A model generated the notes under the pieces. It did not search any database. It saw only the letters and a list, made by a program, of their open reading frames with translations, and was not told the origin of the DNA. A program made the position numbers and the translations under genes. From Lepidodermella squamata (Eukaryota; Gastrotricha), in contig JBLDXI010000009.1 of NCBI GenBank assembly GCA_047495785.1, positions 4,774,001 to 4,838,000 on the forward strand: 64,000 nt of DNA, in the 5' to 3' direction. Below are positions 11,531 to 21,947 of this stretch, piece after piece; the first letter of the stretch is position 1; each line of letters starts with the position of its first letter.

Positions 11531-12575
11531 TAAATTATCTTGAAGAACTATGGCTTCGAAAAAGCATTCGACATGAAAAGAATGTCGACCTAGGGAGAAA
11601 GAGAGAGAAATTAAGCAAGGTTCCTCGACATTGAGATTGAAATGAGTCTGTTTTTTCACCTTGTATTACGTTCGAGTATCCATTTCACAACACAAATCAA
11701 GCTTTTAAATCAAGTCATGTGTCGTTTACAGGAATGTTATTATTCCCAGGGCCAGATTAACGCATGGGCTTGGAGGGCTGGAGCCCAGGGGCCGCCAGTC
11801 AAAACGGGCCGCCAATTTTCTATTTTTACATACTCATACAATTCGAGACGCCCATGATATATCGAGGTTTATAATAGCTTTGGCCATTGGATAATTTTAG
11901 CCCTTGGAGAAGCTAAATAATAAAACAATTTGCTCGCTTCGCTCGCCCTACTTCTTCATTATTCGATAACTTTTAGGAACCTAATTCACCAAATCTGTGG
12001 CATTTCTGACAAATCAAAAGTTATGCCCCTCATTTTTTGACTTTTATAGTATGTAAAATCCGAGATCTCTACAGCTTCCACGTTTATAAGCATATACTAT
12101 TTGGTATAGTTTGAGTAGTTCACGGGCGCAAAAAAATGGAAAATTATGTTTCAAAGTTCCATTTTAAACCGTTTCTACCTCAAAATCAGAACAAATATCG
12201 TCAGCTAAAGCTCGCTTCGCTCGCGGTAAAAAATTAACTATAAATAGTCACATGAAAATTCGCCGAAACGAGATGCGCGGTTTGCCATTGAATAGCTTTC
12301 CATGACACATGTTGGTTGTGCGATCCATGAAATGTTTTGCAACAAGTGTTTTTTAGCTGCAGTAAATTGCTACGATTATTATGGGGTGTTTTGGAAACGG
12401 TGCAGAGAGTGTGGCAAGGTCATTTTTTGCATTAAAATTAAATTAAAAATGCAAGGTCATTTTTATTAGTGGATTGCACGACTGAATTGTTTCATCCCGG
12501 AGTCATAGCTCAACAATAAATTGACCAATCAGCGCGCGGGTCAAAGTGCTACTTACTACTTGAAACACAATGGTT

Positions 12576-13310
12576 TCATAATTCAGCCTGGCAAATTAAC
12601 ACTACCACTGCATAGATGGCGTAGGTCAATCCAACAGTGATTCTGCTAGAGCTGCTCTTCTGCGCATCTGGCTGCGAGCCGGCAGTTTTAACTGTAGTGC
12701 TATTCTTCACCTTTGGTGCTGATGTATTCGCTGATGTTGCGACGCAGAAGAACCTTCAATGGTAGATTAAATGATTCCCTGTTTCGACGTAGTCCCCGTG
12801 GTAGTCGTAGGTTTTGTCGTTTATGTGGTCGATATCGGAGGTTTTTTCTAGGTTGTCGGGGTAGTAGTTGACGTTGCTGCTGGTGTCGGAGTGGCAGTGA
12901 ATACTCGTTGTAGTAGTGGTAGTGGTTGTTGTTGTTGTGGCTGTGAAATGGGCATGGGTGAATTGGCCGCCCGTACCAACAATTTTCAGTATTCCGTAAG
13001 ATGAAATATGTTAATGAGCACTTTTCATTGTTCAGTGCGTGAAATCACAATGAAAAGTGCTCATTAGCATATTTCATCCTACGTAATACTGAAAATTGTT
13101 GGTACGGGCGCCGATTTCCAACCTCGCGATCTCATAAAAATTTGGCATAATATATTTCGCTTGGAGCTTGGAACTTTTGCACTGGTGACCACTACGGGTA
13201 TACAGCGAACGTTACATTTTACATTAAAATTGCGCCACATTCCTTCGTAGCCGATGCGGAGCATGTATCTCAACGTCGAGGTGTCGGCCTACTTTTAGCG
13301 TGAGGTTGAG
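12576..13310 (-). pseudogene. Truncated, interrupted copy of the LamG/mucin gene at 20575-19274
   Basis: The part at 12576-12760 closely matches the 3' end of the gene at 20575-19274: the C-terminal hydrophobic tail codons with CAG-GCT-GAA before the stop, the ISRITVG-type segment, and the Thr/Ser stalk. The part at 13108-13310 matches the 3' half of its LamG exon (RIGYEG-W, F-N-V). The two are separated by a degenerate Thr/Ser repeat and a perfect-looking hairpin element at 12968-13110. The 5' half of the LamG exon and the signal peptide are missing and the stalk frame is broken, so it cannot encode a full protein. It precedes the gene at 15107-13916 in the same order as the damaged gene precedes 23157-21948, marking an ancestral two-gene duplication unit. 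Confidence 0.75.
12968..13110. mobile_element. 143-bp hairpin (foldback/MITE) inserted in the pseudogene
   Basis: The left arm 12968-13030 and right arm 13048-13110 are 63-nt inverted repeats that differ at only three positions by my alignment, around a 17-nt loop. The outer ends read CGCCCGTACCAACAATTTTC. It sits exactly where LamG-exon homology resumes (CCGATTTCCAACCTCG follows the right arm), so it is an insertion into the pseudogene. Confidence 0.75.
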
Positions 13311-13915
13311 CGTTTCTGCTGCATATACCCCTAGGCCAAGTATATTTTAGGGCTATACTATGTAAATATGTGTATATATTGGACATAGAGGAGGAAATAT
13401 GTTGAAAAACCGAACATATAATGGCCGAGCCGCAGGCGAGGACGTTTTATGTGAGGTTATAATTGAGATAATAAAATATTATAATAAAAGAATAAAAGAA
13501 ATGAATCCTCGAATGGGATCGATAGCATGAATTGATTTAAAAATGGCGAAAAGCTCATTTTTTGATGAAAAATAGAGATGAAGCATGAAGCCAATGGCAG
13601 GTTGACATATTTCGTTTGAATACACTGTAGCTAGACTTTCATTTCGAGTTTTTTTGTTTTTATTTCGACGTCCAAGACTGTGATGTCCGATTGAAAAATT
13701 GTCAAATCACCGGGTATTTTGAGAGAGATTGAGTTCAAATAAAAGCTTTTTACTGCAGTCTAAAAGATAGTATATAACCGTGCCACTTCAGAAACGAAAA
13801 CGCGAGATACAAGATGTATTCAAGATGGGAAAAAGAACCATTGACTCTATAAACTCACAGGTCACAACTCAACCGAGAACATCAGCAATATTTATTTTAG
13901 CGCTTAGTTCACAGC
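13311..13915. other. 3' flank of the gene at 15107-13916
   Basis: No gene is supported. The segment 13720-13915 (ttgagagagattgagttcaa and following) is highly similar to 21770-21947 downstream of the paralogue at 23157-21948, so the 3' flanks were duplicated with the genes. The plus-strand ORF at 13780-13992 runs antisense across this flank and the last exon and is not called. Confidence 0.5.
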
Positions 13916-15107
13916 TTAAGATAATGATAAGTAACAATACATTACTGAACATGCCAAAAGCATGGAAACCATCAAATAACCAGCACTTTTAGTGGTAATT
14001 GATCCGTTATTTTTGCTGGCGGATGGCGATTCAGCTGACTTGGAACTCGTAATTGTGACTGACGCGGATGATGATACGACGGTCCCACCTGCAGTGGATG
14101 TTGATGATGCAACAGCGGGAGAGCTGTTTGATTTTGTGCTAATGCTTGTCTAAAAAAATAATGAAAGTTACCCAAATGGGAAATTCAAGGCTTGCTTCCA
14201 TTACCTCGGCTTTATTTTGCGAAGTAGTTGTACTTGTTGTTGTAGCTGTTGTTGTTGTGGTTGATGTAGTAGTGGTGGTTGTAGTTGTAGTTGTTGCTGA
14301 AATTTGAAGCAAAATATCTACATGTTAGAATTTCCTGGAAAATTTACGTGGAGCTTTGTAATCCCTGCATGCCACCATCAGTGCATCGTAATTGCTCGTA
14401 TCAAGCTTGGTGTAGATCGAAAACGTGGTAATTGCGTCAGTAGAGCCACGAAATTTACTTCCTATTTCCAGTTTCTTGGCGAAATCCCAGTAGGGTAATC
14501 CTTTCAGATTGAGCACCTTAACCGTGCGCCAGGGCTCGTACGCATTCATTGTTACTTTGAAATTTGCGGATACTGAGTTATCCTGGGCAGTTGGTTGGTA
14601 AGCGATGCGTAAAAATATCCACGATTTCGGCCAGAAATTCCCGATGTCGAATGTGTATCCTTCTCCTCCCCACGAATCACTGTAGTAACTTAAGGTAAGA
14701 CCGTAACCCATGATACTCAGTTGCAGGCATGGGCGGTCGTTGTAACACAAAACAGAGAAAATATTTCCTCCGTAATTCAAGTCGCTGATATAATAGTAGA
14801 AAGATATTACAAAGCCGTTTCGGATGAAATAAAGATCGGGCAATTCAGCAAGAACAATGCTACTTTCGTTCGTGAAGCATGTACCGGGCGTTGACGAAGG
14901 CCCAGCGCAGCTCGTTGACCAGGTCGAGAAGTTCTTGGAAATTGAAACCCCGCCTTTGTAAACTTCCGTGGCGTTTGCTTCGTTATCCAGTGGGAACAAC
15001 GCATAGAGGTCTTGCTTTTGCGGCATCAGATCAGCGAGTGGATGAGCTGCGAGATTGCCATCTGGTAAGCTCAAGATCGCAAAGATGAGGATGATTTGAC
15101 GAAGCAT
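13916..15107 (-). CDS. LamG-like/mucin-tail surface protein without SEA (array gene 7)
   Basis: Exons on the minus strand are 15107-14348, 14296-14205 and 14149-13916, phases 1 and 0, giving 361 aa. The start at 15107 (MLRQII...) is used because it aligns with the paralogue at 23157; the frame is open further upstream. The LamG-like domain has HPLADLMPQ, DLYALFPLDNE, CAGPSSTPGTCF, FVISFYYY, LTLSYYSDSW and SNYDALMVACRDY. The second exon is a nearly pure Thr/Ser run ending SQNKAE. The third is Ser/Thr/Ala-rich and ends in a hydrophobic stretch (YLMVSMLLACSVMYCYL), consistent with a GPI signal. No SEA-like domain is present. An acceptor-like TATTTTAG lies about 25 nt before the ATG. Surface location is inferred. 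Confidence 0.8.
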
Positions 15108-16387
15108 TTTCCGGATATAATCTTGGGCTAAAATACTATCTAATTGTAATTTCAAGGTCTCAGCAATTCGTCAAATGCATTCGGGATGTATTGTCGATTT
15201 TCGCCATAATTTAGGAAGGGTTAACGATTTTAGGCCAGGCCGAGGCATGCTTAATAAAGCGTAGAGGATGCTAAGGTGAGTACGACAGATATCCTTTTAG
15301 CAATTTATTATGTGGTTACGGGTTAAATATGTTGACTATTTTTATAATATTTTTATAATATTTTTTCGAACGTGGGCGAATCCGTTAACAGCTACAACAG
15401 TTACTACTTGGTTACTACTAAATATTAATGTTAAATCAAAGTTGCGTCGCAAACATCTAAAAGCATGCAAGAATTATACCTCGCTCGTGCTTGCGTGAGA
15501 TGATCGATATAATCGAGTGCTGGCCTTTGTTTCATTAGCTTCTACCATAGTTTATCGTAAATGAGAAAGCTGCGTTGGCGAGTGAACAAAATTGGAAACT
15601 GCAAATTCCTATGAGACATCAGGAGGCAGCGGCTTCGAAGCTCCTGTTATCTATTATAAATATGATTCGAAAAAAACTAAGTTACGTACGGGACTTCAAT
15701 CGAATGCACATAAAAACCTATTATGATTGCCTTGTGGTGATAATCGACAAACGCCTCTCCTCCGCTGTTTCCATAACCGCGCCTAGTTCATTCCTAGGTA
15801 TAGGATATGAAATCAACTTTTTCAGTCATCGCTATTTTTCATTGCTTTTCATTACGCGGCTGGAATATAAATATGAAGTTCGATCCAAGTGACATTCATC
15901 TCCTGGAGACCGATTGTTGCTTTAGAAGTTTGTTTTTACTTCATGTAAATTTGGTATAAAGTGTGCGCAAACTTTTTTCGCGTCGCATTTTTTTTAATAA
16001 TTTGTTCAACCGTACGTGATGCGAAACGCGGATTCCCTAAGATTTTGTTTCAAATCACCATTCTAACGATGACTAGATCTATCGAATGGCGAGAACCGCA
16101 TTGAACTCGTAGTTTTAAAGTTATTCAAAAAAAACGAGGCAAAAAAAGTTTGCGCACATTTTACATTCAATCTTTCGTGGGTTTTAGGTAAACGGAAATC
16201 AGGCTGATATCAATAAAATAAGAATAAATGAATATGCAGGTTTTTTCAAGCAAAGGGAAAATACGAGAGCATCAAAAATCCAAGCCCCACTCATTTTTAA
16301 ATTCAGCGTTCCATCAAAAGAATAACAGATTCGAAATGAATTTAAGGCAATGTAATAAATCATAAGGAAAAAATGGTGATAGAAAAG
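15108..16387. other. 1.3-kb intergenic region
   Basis: This holds the promoter side of the gene at 15107-13916 and the 3' flank of the gene at 18196-16388. A mariner-like MITE lies at 15957-16163. Plus-strand ORFs at 15310-15498 and 15575-15892 show no domain, no signal peptide and no matching paralogue, and are not called. Confidence 0.4.
15957..16163. mobile_element. MITE with TGTGCGCAAACTTTTTT termini
   Basis: The left end TAAAGTGTGCGCAAACTTTT is mirrored by AAAAAAAGTTTGCGCACATT followed by TTA at the right end. The element is about 207 bp. TA dinucleotides lie at both outer ends, as expected for Tc1/mariner-type insertion. The core is non-coding. The exact boundaries are uncertain by a few bases. 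Confidence 0.65.
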
Positions 16388-18196
16388 TCAAATGCGGATA
16401 ATTGCGGCCACCAAGCTGCCAAATAAAGCCATAAGAGCGGCACTTCCTCGCAGGATTGTCGCAGCACTCTTCTTCCTCGATGGCCTGCCAGTATTCAGGA
16501 AATCTTGGATAGTCAAATTAGCGGCTGTATCTCCAAACGAAGTTGTCATTTTTGTAACGGCACTCCCTGCAACTTTTTGAAGGTCGCTTTCAGACAACAC
16601 AGCGCCACTGGCGGAGGCGACTAATGCTGTGAAATTTACTTTGAACGCATTCGTGGATGTACTGCGATCGTTTGGGAAAAAAACGTTTAATATCAAAAAG
16701 GCATTCGATTAAAATCCCCACTCGTATGTGATGTTGCTGACTGCGACTGAATCAGCTCCATTCAGATTTTTCTTCATATCGTTTGCCAGTGAAGATCGGA
16801 TAAGAGCGGCAGTTGCTGGATCAGATAAAGCCGCCGCGGTTACGACAGTTCCATCAGACAGCCGGAGCTCTCCAGGTTTGACGTTGAATGCTGGATAGAA
16901 AATAGTCATCAAATTAAAAAATTCAAGAAATTGAAGATTTTAGCTGTTAAAACAATAAATCATGGCCATCTTTTCCAGTGAAATCATTGGAATTTTCACT
17001 CAATTTCAAAACATGCACGCGGTAAGAATCGTCTCGATGGAAAGGCAGAAAACCCCCTGAAAACTAATTAAACTAATCGAACCCGATATTACGGATATAG
17101 AAAAAAATTGGTAAGGTGTTTAATACTCATTGCATAAAGAGAATCTGCAGCAGGCGCCGTAGGAACATTGCTCGAGCTGGGGGCCATAGTGGGCTGACTT
17201 GTCAAGGCTCCTGATTTAGTAACAGTCGTCGTAGATGCAGAAACAAAAGGAGTTGTCGTTTGCTGAGCCGCACCTGCGCTAACAACGGATTGAGGTTTTG
17301 CCGTGCTTGCACTCGTCTGGGTTATTGAAGCTTGCTCAGTTGATGTCGGTTGGTTCATTTTCGAGGTCGAAGTTGCGGAAAAAGTGGGCTGGGCAGTAGT
17401 TTTGATATCATCTGAAAAAAGCGTCTCAAACCTAGCACTATTTTAGATGTTAGAAAAAATGAATATTACCCAAGTAGGTTTGACAGGCCCTTGTTACGGC
17501 TTCACTATCACGCGGGTCGATGTTTTCCGTTTTGTAGATAACCAAGCATGCCAGAGCGTCATCAGGCATGAACTGCGCCGTGCCTGAAAAACCCAGGTAG
17601 AAGCGATTGCTGGCGCCAAGATTGATATTTTTGACATTTTTGAATTCCTCGTAATCGTTTCCAATTCTAAGAAGGAGATTTGAACCGTCGTATCTAATTT
17701 TAGCTACATTCCATTCTCCTGGTTGGAAAGATGCCATTTCGTAATTATTGGATGGCGGCGACCGCACTATGAGATTTGTTGAGTTTACTTCAACAGCAAA
17801 AACATCGGATCCGTTGTTGAACGAGAATATTGACCCCTGCGTGTCAGCTTTGTTCAACTTGAAGAAGAAAGTGACGTGAAATTTGTTGTTTATAACTGGG
17901 AATTGCTGTGTCAGGTAAACGTTGATCAGTCTGGCACTCTTTCCAGGGAAAGTGTAACACGAGCTCACAGGAGCCTTGGTTGGGCCGTCGCAATTCCACC
18001 AACTAGCAGTTGGAATTAGTGGTTTCACTCTGTTTGGCCCAACATCTTTATCCCAGGAGATGGAGTCAAGGGGAAAGACTGCAAACAAGTCATTCGCTTT
18101 TGGCAGCAGTGGTATCAGAGGATGATCATTTTGAGCCATACATGTTTCGAGCGTGAAGGCCACAGCTACAATCAAACAGATCTCCTTGGTCGGCAT
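16388..18196 (-). CDS. LamG-like/mucin/SEA-like surface protein (array gene 8)
   Basis: Exons on the minus strand are 18196-17470, 17411-17127, 16890-16722 (169 nt) and 16661-16388. Phases 1, 1, 2 agree and the product is 484 aa with no frame damage. The signal peptide is about residues 1-21. The LamG-like marks are HPLIPLLP, FAVFPLDSIS, GPTKAPVSSCY, FHVTFFFK, NVAKIRYDG and DALACLVIYK. The stalk is Ser/Thr/Ala/Pro-rich. The SEA-like part has FNVKPGELRLSDGT, ALSDPAT, SNITYE and LTIQDFLNTGRP. The tail after RPSRKKSAAT is hydrophobic and ends LFGSLVAAIIRI. It is the closest paralogue of the frameshifted gene at 10257-8482; the last exon is nearly identical at DNA level. The basic RPSRKKS could be a furin-type site. 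Confidence 0.85.
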
Positions 18197-19273
18197 GATG
18201 AAATAAAATTCTCTGCAGCAAAATGAAATATGTGAATAACAGTGGCTTCGGGATTTTTATTTGATCGGAAACCACGCTCTAGCTCTCTGACGCAACAATG
18301 TTCAATAAAAACCGCTTTATGAGATTTGTATCCTTGCCATTTCGCGAGAACAGAGAACAGGATGTATATATATTTTCAGACACTATTGTAGAGTTTTATT
18401 TTTCATATCGCAAAAATGTTTAAGGCTGTAAACTCGGTAAAACGGGTTTAACTTTGACTATAATTTCTATGAATGAATATTCTAACTGCTCCTTGAATCT
18501 GTATTGTCAAACAGTTCCCGTGCGATGTTCCTTTGAAGTTGCTTAAACCCGACCGGTCTAAACCGGACGATTTCGGGTGGCTCGATCCGAAAGTGTGGAC
18601 TTTACATTGTCATTTTATTGTCTTAACCGGACTGGTGGTATAAACCGGGACGGAAAGGGGGATCACCCCCTCTCCAATCCTTCCAGCTCGGGCCAAGCAA
18701 CATAATCAGCAGAATTTATCCCATTTTTAATCGAAGTGACTAAGCATCTTGGCAAATACAGCAAAAGCAAAAAATTCCATCCCTGGTTCTTTGGGGATCG
18801 CACCCTGCTGTAGAATATCGCAATAACCAGAATCTCAGCGAATGTTCTACATGGCAAACTTGAAAATACAGTGGAACCCCGATTTCGCGTCTTCTGCAGT
18901 TCCACGAAAATCCTGACAGGAAATATAGTATTTTTGCGTGTAATTGCCCTACTCGAAGTCGCTCCTAAATATTTACATGTAGCGTTTACCTTCATACGGA
19001 AAATCTGGTGACGGGAAATTGGGGTTCCACTGTATTCTTAATTGAAGATGACAATTACTACACTAAAAACTATACCTCGTAGGGCTATGGTTCCAAACAA
19101 GGCTTCGACATTTAAAATGAAAAGAGTTTCGACAAGAAGAGAGTTCCTCAACAAATGATTGAGAAGGGAAAGGTTCTTTATTTCGTCTGGGAAAGCTATT
19201 CGGGTATCCATTTCGCCAACGCAAAAAAACAGTTCTGGAAAAGTTATTTGTTTCTGTTTTAAATTTCATAATT
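18197..19273. other. 1.1-kb intergenic region
   Basis: This contains a pogo/Tigger-like MITE (18869-19032). It also has a stretch at about 18550-18655 with repeated ccggtctaaaccgg and aaaccgggacgg motifs in both orientations. An ORF at 18663-18995 (minus) overlaps the MITE and is not called. Sequence near 18470-18530 resembles 20910-20970, another trace of flank duplication. Confidence 0.4.
18869..19032. mobile_element. pogo/Tigger-like MITE with TA target duplication
   Basis: The left end CAGTGGAACCCCGATTTCGC and right end (reverse complement CAGTGGAACCCCAATTTCCC) form terminal inverted repeats of about 23 nt with two mismatches. TA dinucleotides flank both sides (18867-18868 and 19033-19034). 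The CAGTGGAACCCC terminus and TA duplication are typical of pogo/Tigger-group Tc1/mariner elements. At 164 bp it has no transposase. Confidence 0.75.
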
Positions 19274-20575
19274 TTATTCTGCCTGGCAAATGAACACAAT
19301 GACAGCATAGATGGCGTAGATAAATCCAACCGTGATTCTGCTAGAACTGCTCTTCTGCGCATCTGGCTGTGAATCAGCAGTTTTAACTGTAGTGCTATTC
19401 CCGGCTTTTGTTCCTGATGAAGCTGATGTTGCGGCAGCAGAAGCGCCTGTCGTAGATGTAATGATCGCCGGTTTCGACGTTGGCCCCAAGGTGGTCGTCG
19501 GCGTGGTCGCTTGCGTGGTACTTTTAGTCGATGTCGAAGGTTCTGTTGTGGTTGTGGTCGTAGTGGAAGTTGTGGTTGTTGACGTTGTTGTTGTTGTTGT
19601 TGTTGCCGGCGTAGTCGTACTCGTTATTGTTGTAGTAGTGGTGGCTGTGAAATAGGCAAAAGTACATCCCTTTTTAGTGCTCTTGCTGAGACTTTCGAAA
19701 ATTGACTTCTTGAATACTCAGATAGAAATCTGTGATCATTGAGAATTAGCCTTTCGGTGTCTCGATATATCTCAGTTTTGGTTCCATCGATAGTTAAGTT
19801 TTTAGAGTAGGCAGTAGGTAATGAGGCAGGAATATCTGTTTTAGAAGATGTAACGCAGCTTACGCGGGGCATTATAGTCTCTGCATGCATACATCAGCGC
19901 GTTGTAATTGCTCGGATCCAGCCAAGTGTATAGAGGAACAGTAGTCAAGGCATCTTGCGCACAAAAATTCGGGCCGCCGATTTCCAACCTCGTTATATAG
20001 TAAAAATTCGGCATATATTTTGCTTGGAACTTTGAAACAGTTGCCCACGATTGGTATTCATTGATTGTTACATTAAAAGTGCGCCACGTTCCGTCGTAGC
20101 CGATGCGGACAAAGTTCCATGAATTCCATTGCAAATCGCCGAGTTTGAACTTCTCCCCCTCTACGCCAAATCTATCGGAGATGTAGCTCAACGTCAGCGG
20201 GCTGTCTCTATTTTTATCGCGAGGCGAGGAGATTCAGAATCGTTTGAGTCAAACAACGCAATGATTCCGCCTGACATTGGGCTCCAATTACCGACGTAAT
20301 AATAGAAGGCGATTGAGCAGAAATTGTTGACTCGGTGCTTGCACCACTGTTATTCCCGTTTCGCCAGTGAAGCATGTCCCTGGCGTTCCCGATGGGCCTT
20401 TGCAACCGAGCTGCCAGCTACTGTGCTTCTTTTCTAGCGAAAGGCTGCCTGTGTTCACCTCATTGCTCAACGCCGTGTTATCCAGAGGGAAAAGAAGCTT
20501 GAGGTAACTTCTTTGAGGCAATACCGCCAGCGAAGGATGCTGCGCATTGCCGTGGAACGGCATATTTAGCAACAT
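19274..20575 (-). pseudogene. LamG-like/mucin gene with frame lesions (array gene 9)
   Basis: Exons on the minus strand are 20575-19864 and 19644-19274 (phase 1). The LamG-like exon has LAVLPQ, FPLDNTA, GPSGTPGTCF, LTLSYISD and SNYNALMYACRDY. The second exon is a Thr-rich stalk ending in a hydrophobic tail (VGFIYAIYAVIVFICQAE). Three defects are visible. An in-frame TAA lies just before 20575, cutting off MLGRVLSIAS, which would align with the paralogues' signal peptide. A +1 shift lies near 20327. A compensating -1 shift lies near 20218. The middle segment (FCSIAFYYYV to SPRLA) reads only in the shifted frame, while the two outer parts share one frame. Either it is a young pseudogene or the assembly has two compensating errors; the extra nonsense codon favours pseudogene. 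A TATA-like element at 20655-20662 (minus) precedes it. Confidence 0.65.
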
Positions 20576-20654
20576 TTAACTCGCTATTGATAGTACTCTT
20601 CCTAACATTTTATGGTTGAACAATTCGGGTTAAGAATGTGGACAGGTACGACAG

Positions 20655-20662
20655 CTTATATA
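20655..20662 (-). promoter_or_regulatory. TATA-like box upstream of the damaged LamG gene
   Basis: TATATAAG on the minus strand lies about 80 bp upstream of the 20575 start and about 45 bp upstream of the interrupted ATG at 20608. The duplicated upstream block near 23393 keeps a comparable element. Confidence 0.4.
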
Positions 20663-21947
20663 GAGTCGTGCCCCCGCTCCAAGGCCATCGCTCAAGGTGG
20701 CTAATGCGGGGTAATTCGATTAATTATTTCTCAATGCCTGCATGAGGCCTGAATAATTTAACGCCCACAGCCGCATCAGAAGTGGTATAAGAAGTACCTA
20801 CGTTTGAAAGGTTGCAAATTTTGTTCCAGGCGTATTTATTCAACACTTTCTTTATGTCAGAAACTTATTTGCCCACGCAATAAGTATCGAGCTGTCGAAA
20901 TAATTGAATGAAGAATGAATATTGCAACTGCTCCTCGAATCGTTTTCTGCCGGATAGTTTCCGCCTGACTCTGATACACTGGTATCGCAATTCCTGAAAT
21001 GGACATATATTACTCTCAATAATTAACGTCAATTAAAATGAAGCATCGTATCGGAAAAGAACAAGGCAAAAGCTAGCCCTATCAATCGCGTTTGAACCTA
21101 AAAAACCTTTGCGGGACGCGGCGAATGAAGGTGATAAACAGATAAGGTGGACAGAAGACGGACGAAAGGTTGAATGCGTTCAATAACGTAAAGGAAGCGT
21201 TTCTGAAAAGCTCCAGTTCTGAGCGTTCCAGATCTTAACAAACCGTTTGTCGTTTACACGGACGCTTCGAACATCGCCTCGGCGCTCTATTATGTCAGGA
21301 GCAGGAGGGAAAGCTAAGGTTGATCTCGTCGGCGAGTCGGTTTCTCGACAAGATCCAACGCCGCTATTCGACGATTCATCGCATTGGCCATCTATTGGGC
21401 GGTCACGAAAAGATTCAAGGTCAATTTGCATGATCGTCTCGAACTGCGAACGGATCATCGGCCGGTAACCTGGCTAATGTCGTTCAAGGGCCCTCCCGCT
21501 TTAAATTCGACGCAATCTACGACCTTGAACGAAGCAATATGCCGATGCCCTCACGAGATGCTTCCCGGAAAAACTTGAAGAAGAAAGCGGCGGTTGTTGC
21601 AATATGACTTCCAAGGAGTGGCGGTGTAATCTTCGATATGTCCCCAATCCCAATGCTAGAGATGGAGCAGCCAATAGCAGGTTGGCATAATACATCATTA
21701 AAATTTGAATACCCTGTAGCTTTCATTTCGAATGCTTTTTTATTTCGCCGTGAAAAATGTCAAATCATCGGGTATCTTGAGAGAGATTGAGTTCAAATAA
21801 AAGCTTTTACTGTAGTCCAAAAGATCGCATATAATCTTGCCACTTCAGAAATGTAAACGCGAGAAATCAAAGATGGGAAAGAGAAATAATCAGTCACAAC
21901 TAAACCGAGAACATCAGCAATATTGATTTTAGCGCTTAGTTCACAGC
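20663..21947. other. Intergenic region with duplicated block and retroelement remnant
   Basis: The part at 20660-20990 is closely similar to 23395-23760, for example the shared ggtataagaagtacct and ccgcatcagaagtgg, so it belongs to a tandemly duplicated upstream block. At 21130-21610 there is a decayed Ty3/gypsy fragment. The part at 21770-21947 matches the 3' flank at 13720-13915. Confidence 0.5.
21130..21610 (+). mobile_element. Decayed Ty3/gypsy retrotransposon fragment (RNase H region)
   Basis: Plus-strand frames, broken by shifts and stops, read AFNNVKEAFLKSS, then DASN-like residues, then AIYWAVTKRFKVNLHD with RTDHRPVTWLMSFKGP, then YADALTRCFPEKLEEE. This is the order found at the RT/RNase H end of Ty3/gypsy pol (connection segment, RNase H, A-D-A-L-[ST]-R motif). 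No LTRs, integrase or intact frame are visible. Confidence 0.7.

Larger units (their letters stand above)
10258..12575. other. 2.3-kb repeat-rich intergenic region
   Basis: No protein gene is supported. It contains a terminal-inverted-repeat element (10577-11029), an AAT-rich stretch near 11216-11232, a tRNA-derived SINE-like segment (about 11375-11530), a possible DNA-transposon terminus (cccagggccagattaacgc, 11746-11764), and GCTCGCTTCGCTCG-type motifs near 11930 and 12208. This is the largest gap in the surface-gene array and looks like a landing zone for mobile DNA. Confidence 0.5.

Noticed and set aside
13972-14175. His/Gln-rich minus ORF, repeated at 21974-22198
   Set aside because: Both are alternative frames of the Ser/Thr-rich last exons of the 15107 and 23157 genes; the spliced frame gives the GPI-like tail.
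19332-19655. Plus-strand Val-rich ORF
   Set aside because: It is the antisense of the Thr-codon repeat in the mucin exon 19644-19274.
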